Part shown: piece by piece, positions 14,487 through 16,896 of the stretch
How the letters are laid out: each line of letters opens with the position of its first letter
Position numbering within the stretch: the stretch's first letter is position 1
Assembly (NCBI RefSeq): GCF_937997405.1
Contig: NZ_CALKTL010000174.1
Coordinates: 1-16,896, forward strand
DNA length: 16,896 bases
Origin: an uncultured Campylobacter sp.
GTDB taxonomy: Bacteria; Campylobacterota; Campylobacteria; Campylobacterales; Campylobacteraceae
Direction: 5' to 3'
The notes under the pieces: model-generated
The model's input: only the letters and a program-made list of their open reading frames with translations
Database searches by the model: none
Told to the model about the DNA's origin: nothing
Program-made: the position numbers and the translations under genes

Positions 14487-14849
14487 ACATTGCGCCGCGA
14501 AATTTTAAGTAGCATCGGATAGCCTGAAAACACGGCGCGCAGTATCGATACGAAACACTTTAAAAGGCGCTAGGCTTGCGGCGTGCATTTCATTGCGGAT
14601 AGCGGCGCAAGCGCGAGTAGGATAAGCTTACGGCGATAAATTTAAATCGTTATCAAAAACAGATCGAAACGAGATTTAAAATTTAAATAAATAGCGTGCG
14701 CCGAGTTTTGAAATTTTACGGCTCTAGCTGCGCCGCCTAGCGCGAAATTTTAGAATTTAAACTGCGCGAGATTTCAAAATTTCAAAATTTTAAATTTCGC
14801 GCTCGTTAGCAGTATCCATAAATTCCAAACGTCAAATGGGACGGATGGA
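14487..14849. other. intergenic region without a visible gene; repeated GCGCGAAATTT elements
   Basis: These 363 bases separate the plus-strand membrane gene from the convergent AsmA-like gene. I see no ORF with both a ribosome binding site and protein-like composition. Several short elements recur: GCGCGAAATTT at 14740-14750, a one-mismatch copy at 14764-14774 and its exact inverse at 14792-14802. The two upstream copies can pair, as alternatives, with the inverse copy (11-bp stems), a possible terminator region for the minus-strand gene although no clean T run follows. GCTTGCG...CGCAAGC at about 14573-14611 is a second, wider inverted repeat. Confidence 0.5.
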
Positions 14850-16896
14850 CTAAAATAGCCCTTTGAGCAGCCCCTTAACCACGTCCGATTTCTCCTTTTT
14901 CGCGTCGTTTTTGCTGCTGTTATCGTCCTTTTTCACGCCGAAAAGTTTGTCGATGCCCTTGCCGATCTGCTTGTCGAGCTTGCCCTTTAGATAGTCCGAT
15001 CGCACGTCGTATTTCGGCTCTTTAATCGTGCCGGTGATGTTTATTTCAAGATCGGTCTTTTCGATGTTTGCTTTAACCGGCACCGAAATTGCGCCCGTTT
15101 TGCTATCCAGCGTGCCGCCCGTAACGTTTAGCTTGCTTTTTTGCGCGCTCATATCGGCGTTGAAATTTATCAAATTTTGCTTGATCGTGCCGTTTACTTT
15201 GGCGTCGTTATAGACCTCGCCGCCTAGATCGCGGCCTAAAATTTTGCCGATTTTATCGATCAATCCGCCGCTAGGAAGGCGGCCGTTGTTGATGATCGCG
15301 TCGAATTTGCCGCTGTGCGAGCTCGTATTATACGTAAGATTTGCGTTGCCCGTGCCGTCGTAGACGTGATCGATATTTAGAAGCGTCGTAAGCTCTTTGA
15401 CGATGAAATTTTGAATTTTAAAGTTCGCCTCATCGCCCGCGATCTGTCCGTTTAGCTCGCCGCCCGCAACCTTGGAATTTATGGTCGCAAACAGGCTCTT
15501 GCCGTCGTGCGAAAGCTCGCCCGTCGCGGCAATTTTGCCGTTTAGTCTGCGATTTAGAAAAAACTCTAATCGCTGCAGACTCGGGATCAGTAGCGCGTAG
15601 TTAGCCTTAAGCGCTTTGTTTTTGAGCTCGTAGGTGCCGTTTAAGCTCTGAAGCTGCGCCAGATCGGAGTTTGCACTTGCGCTAAAGGTCGCGACGGAGT
15701 TTTTGATATTTGTCTGTGCCTGCGCGTCCGCTTTTAGATCGCTCGGGAAGCTCTTGCCCGTTGCGCCGTCTAAAAATTTCTTAAAAATCGCGCCGTTAGC
15801 AAGCGAAATTTGCGCCGTGCCGTTGATGCCGTCTTTTAAGCTTAACTTCGCATCGCCGTTTATCGTGCCCTCTCCGATCGCATTGCCGTAAAACAGAGCC
15901 GAAAGCACGGCCAGATTTAGATTGCTCGCCTTAAGTTTTAGATCGCTTAAATTTCCGCTCGCATTCAGGTTGCCGCCCATAGCGTTTAAATTTAAGTTTA
16001 GATTTTTAAGCTCATTTTGCGCTAGAGCCGCGCTAAACTCGCCGTTTGCCTTGCCTTGCAGCTTCACTCCCAGGACGTTTTGCAGCGCGGCTAGATCGTT
16101 TGCGTTTAGCTTCGCGGACAGCTCGCCGTTTTTGTTTTTCAGGTCAAATTTGGCCTCGGCATCCGCTTTAAGCGCATCTTTAAACGCTGAAATTTGCGAG
16201 TTTGAAAGCTCAAGCGTAGAAAAATCGGTCTTTAAATTTCCGTTTGCTTTAACGTCGCCCGAAATTTTACGCCCGATAAGGCTTTCGAGCTTCGCTAGAT
16301 CGGGCAAATTCAGATTAAAATCGGAGTTTAAAGTTTTGTTTTTCAGATCAAATTCCGACTTTTCGGCGCTTATCTTGCCCAGAGTCGAATCGATCTTGCT
16401 TGCTGCTCGCAGGACGTCATTTTGCGCCGTGATGTCTGAGTTTAACGTGATCTGCACGCCTTTTGGGATGGAGATATTCATATCTTTAAACGCAGATTCG
16501 TTTAGGATCAAATTTGAACTCTTGATGCTTGCGTTGCCCTCTGCGCCGCCGCTGCTAGCCTTGATGTCTGAGAGCACGTCGATATTTCCTTTGGCGTAGA
16601 TCGGTAGCGAAGCCACGGCAAGGGCTTTTTCGACGTTTAGAGCTTTAGCGTCGATTTGCAGATCAAGCGGCTTGAGATCTTTTAAATTTGCTAAAAATTT
16701 TACGTTGCTATCAAAAATCCGCCCGCTGCCGTTGATGCCGAATTTGTCAAGATCGCCCAAAATTTGCCCCTTAAGGCTTAGCTCTTCGCTCGTTTTGATG
16801 CCGAGCTTGGCTAGATCGTGCGCGTTTGCGTCGTAGCTAAGATCGAAAGAGCGCGCAAAAAGCGAGTATTTGCCCTTTACGTTTACGCTCGCAGCG
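14850..16896 (-). CDS. AsmA-like protein, 3' part (partial; continues past the right edge)
   Basis: The frame is open from the right edge (first full codon at 16895-16893) to TAG at 14850-14852, so at least 681 residues are present and the true start lies outside. A TTG at 16760 is in frame but is internal. The protein is rich in Asn, Asp, Leu, Lys and Gly, and is built of alternating strands with recurring LKNKxL and GxxxAxGxL motifs, as in AsmA/TamB/YhdP-type proteins. These are inner-membrane-anchored and periplasmic, and are believed to form a hydrophobic groove carrying phospholipid to the outer membrane. The closing domain (ITGTIKEPKYDVRSDYLKGK) is typical of AsmA C-termini. It is followed by a Lys/Asp-rich linker and a small amphipathic end, VVKGLLKGLF. 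An N-terminal anchor is expected beyond the edge. Which AsmA paralogue it is cannot be told. Confidence 0.88.
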   Translation of the reverse strand, partial: AASVNVKGKYSLFARSFDLSYDANAHDLAKLGIKTSEELSLKGQILGDLDKFGINGSGRIFDSNVKFLANLKDLKPLDLQIDAKALNVEKALAVASLPIYAKGNIDVLSDIKASSGGAEGNASIKSSNLILNESAFKDMNISIPKGVQITLNSDITAQNDVLRAASKIDSTLGKISAEKSEFDLKNKTLNSDFNLNLPDLAKLESLIGRKISGDVKANGNLKTDFSTLELSNSQISAFKDALKADAEAKFDLKNKNGELSAKLNANDLAALQNVLGVKLQGKANGEFSAALAQNELKNLNLNLNAMGGNLNASGNLSDLKLKASNLNLAVLSALFYGNAIGEGTINGDAKLSLKDGINGTAQISLANGAIFKKFLDGATGKSFPSDLKADAQAQTNIKNSVATFSASANSDLAQLQSLNGTYELKNKALKANYALLIPSLQRLEFFLNRRLNGKIAATGELSHDGKSLFATINSKVAGGELNGQIAGDEANFKIQNFIVKELTTLLNIDHVYDGTGNANLTYNTSSHSGKFDAIINNGRLPSGGLIDKIGKILGRDLGGEVYNDAKVNGTIKQNLINFNADMSAQKSKLNVTGGTLDSKTGAISVPVKANIEKTDLEINITGTIKEPKYDVRSDYLKGKLDKQIGKGIDKLFGVKKDDNSSKNDAKKEKSDVVKGLLKGLF

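Noticed and set aside
15922..16599. 225-residue plus-strand frame opposite the AsmA-like gene
   Set aside because: Ser/Phe/Ala-rich low-complexity translation typical of the antisense of a Lys/Asn/Asp-rich gene; the opposite strand is the convincing coding frame.
1..16896. tRNA, rRNA, insertion sequences or att sites
   Set aside because: By eye, no cloverleaf, no rRNA-like segment, no transposase motif and no terminal repeats flanking the AT-rich patches. A tRNA or covariance-model scan would be decisive.

Overview
The window looks like a chromosomal segment from a Campylobacter-type epsilonproteobacterium with a fairly high G+C content for the group; C. gracilis or a close relative is my guess. 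Two things point there. First, the order hemH - Gfo/Idh oxidoreductase (minus strand) | alaS - maf - pbpA (plus strand) matches the C. jejuni block Cj0503c-Cj0508 as I remember it. Second, AAATTT is strongly over-used in otherwise G+C-rich DNA, and several genes start with TTG. The genus call is an inference from gene order and protein motifs, not from a search.

Layout. Bases 1-919 are an AT-rich patch: the 3' tip of an unidentified gene, two stacked tiny ORFs that look broken, and an orphan two-helix membrane protein. Bases 936-2908 are a minus-strand operon of hemH (ferrochelatase, here with an in-frame minisatellite) and a Gfo/Idh/MocA-like protein lacking the usual catalytic lysine. A divergent promoter region (2909-3023) then leads to the plus-strand run alaS - four-helix membrane protein - maf - pbpA (3024-8522), in which consecutive genes overlap by a few bases. 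Bases 8523-9937 are a second AT-rich patch with two orphan multi-helix membrane proteins. A quinol-dependent nitric oxide reductase gene (10082-12319) follows, with a CRP/FNR-type operator spaced exactly as for a class II activator site, and it ends in a strong terminator. Then come a YqeY/GatB-like gene, a lipoprotein with an extra C-terminal helix, a bitopic membrane protein, about 360 bases with no visible gene, and the 3' part of a large minus-strand AsmA-like gene running off the right edge.

Functionally the core is housekeeping: haem synthesis, alanyl-tRNA charging, nucleotide sanitation and peptidoglycan synthesis. NO detoxification or respiration (qNOR, itself a haem protein) and envelope lipid traffic (AsmA-like) are added. 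The AT-rich membrane genes are lineage-specific inserts of unknown function. I found no transposase, CRISPR array, rRNA or tRNA. The points most worth following are the hemH pentapeptide minisatellite, the degenerate active site of the Gfo/Idh protein together with the absence of its usual aminotransferase neighbour, the predicted CRP/FNR switch for qNOR, and the two AT-rich orphan cassettes.
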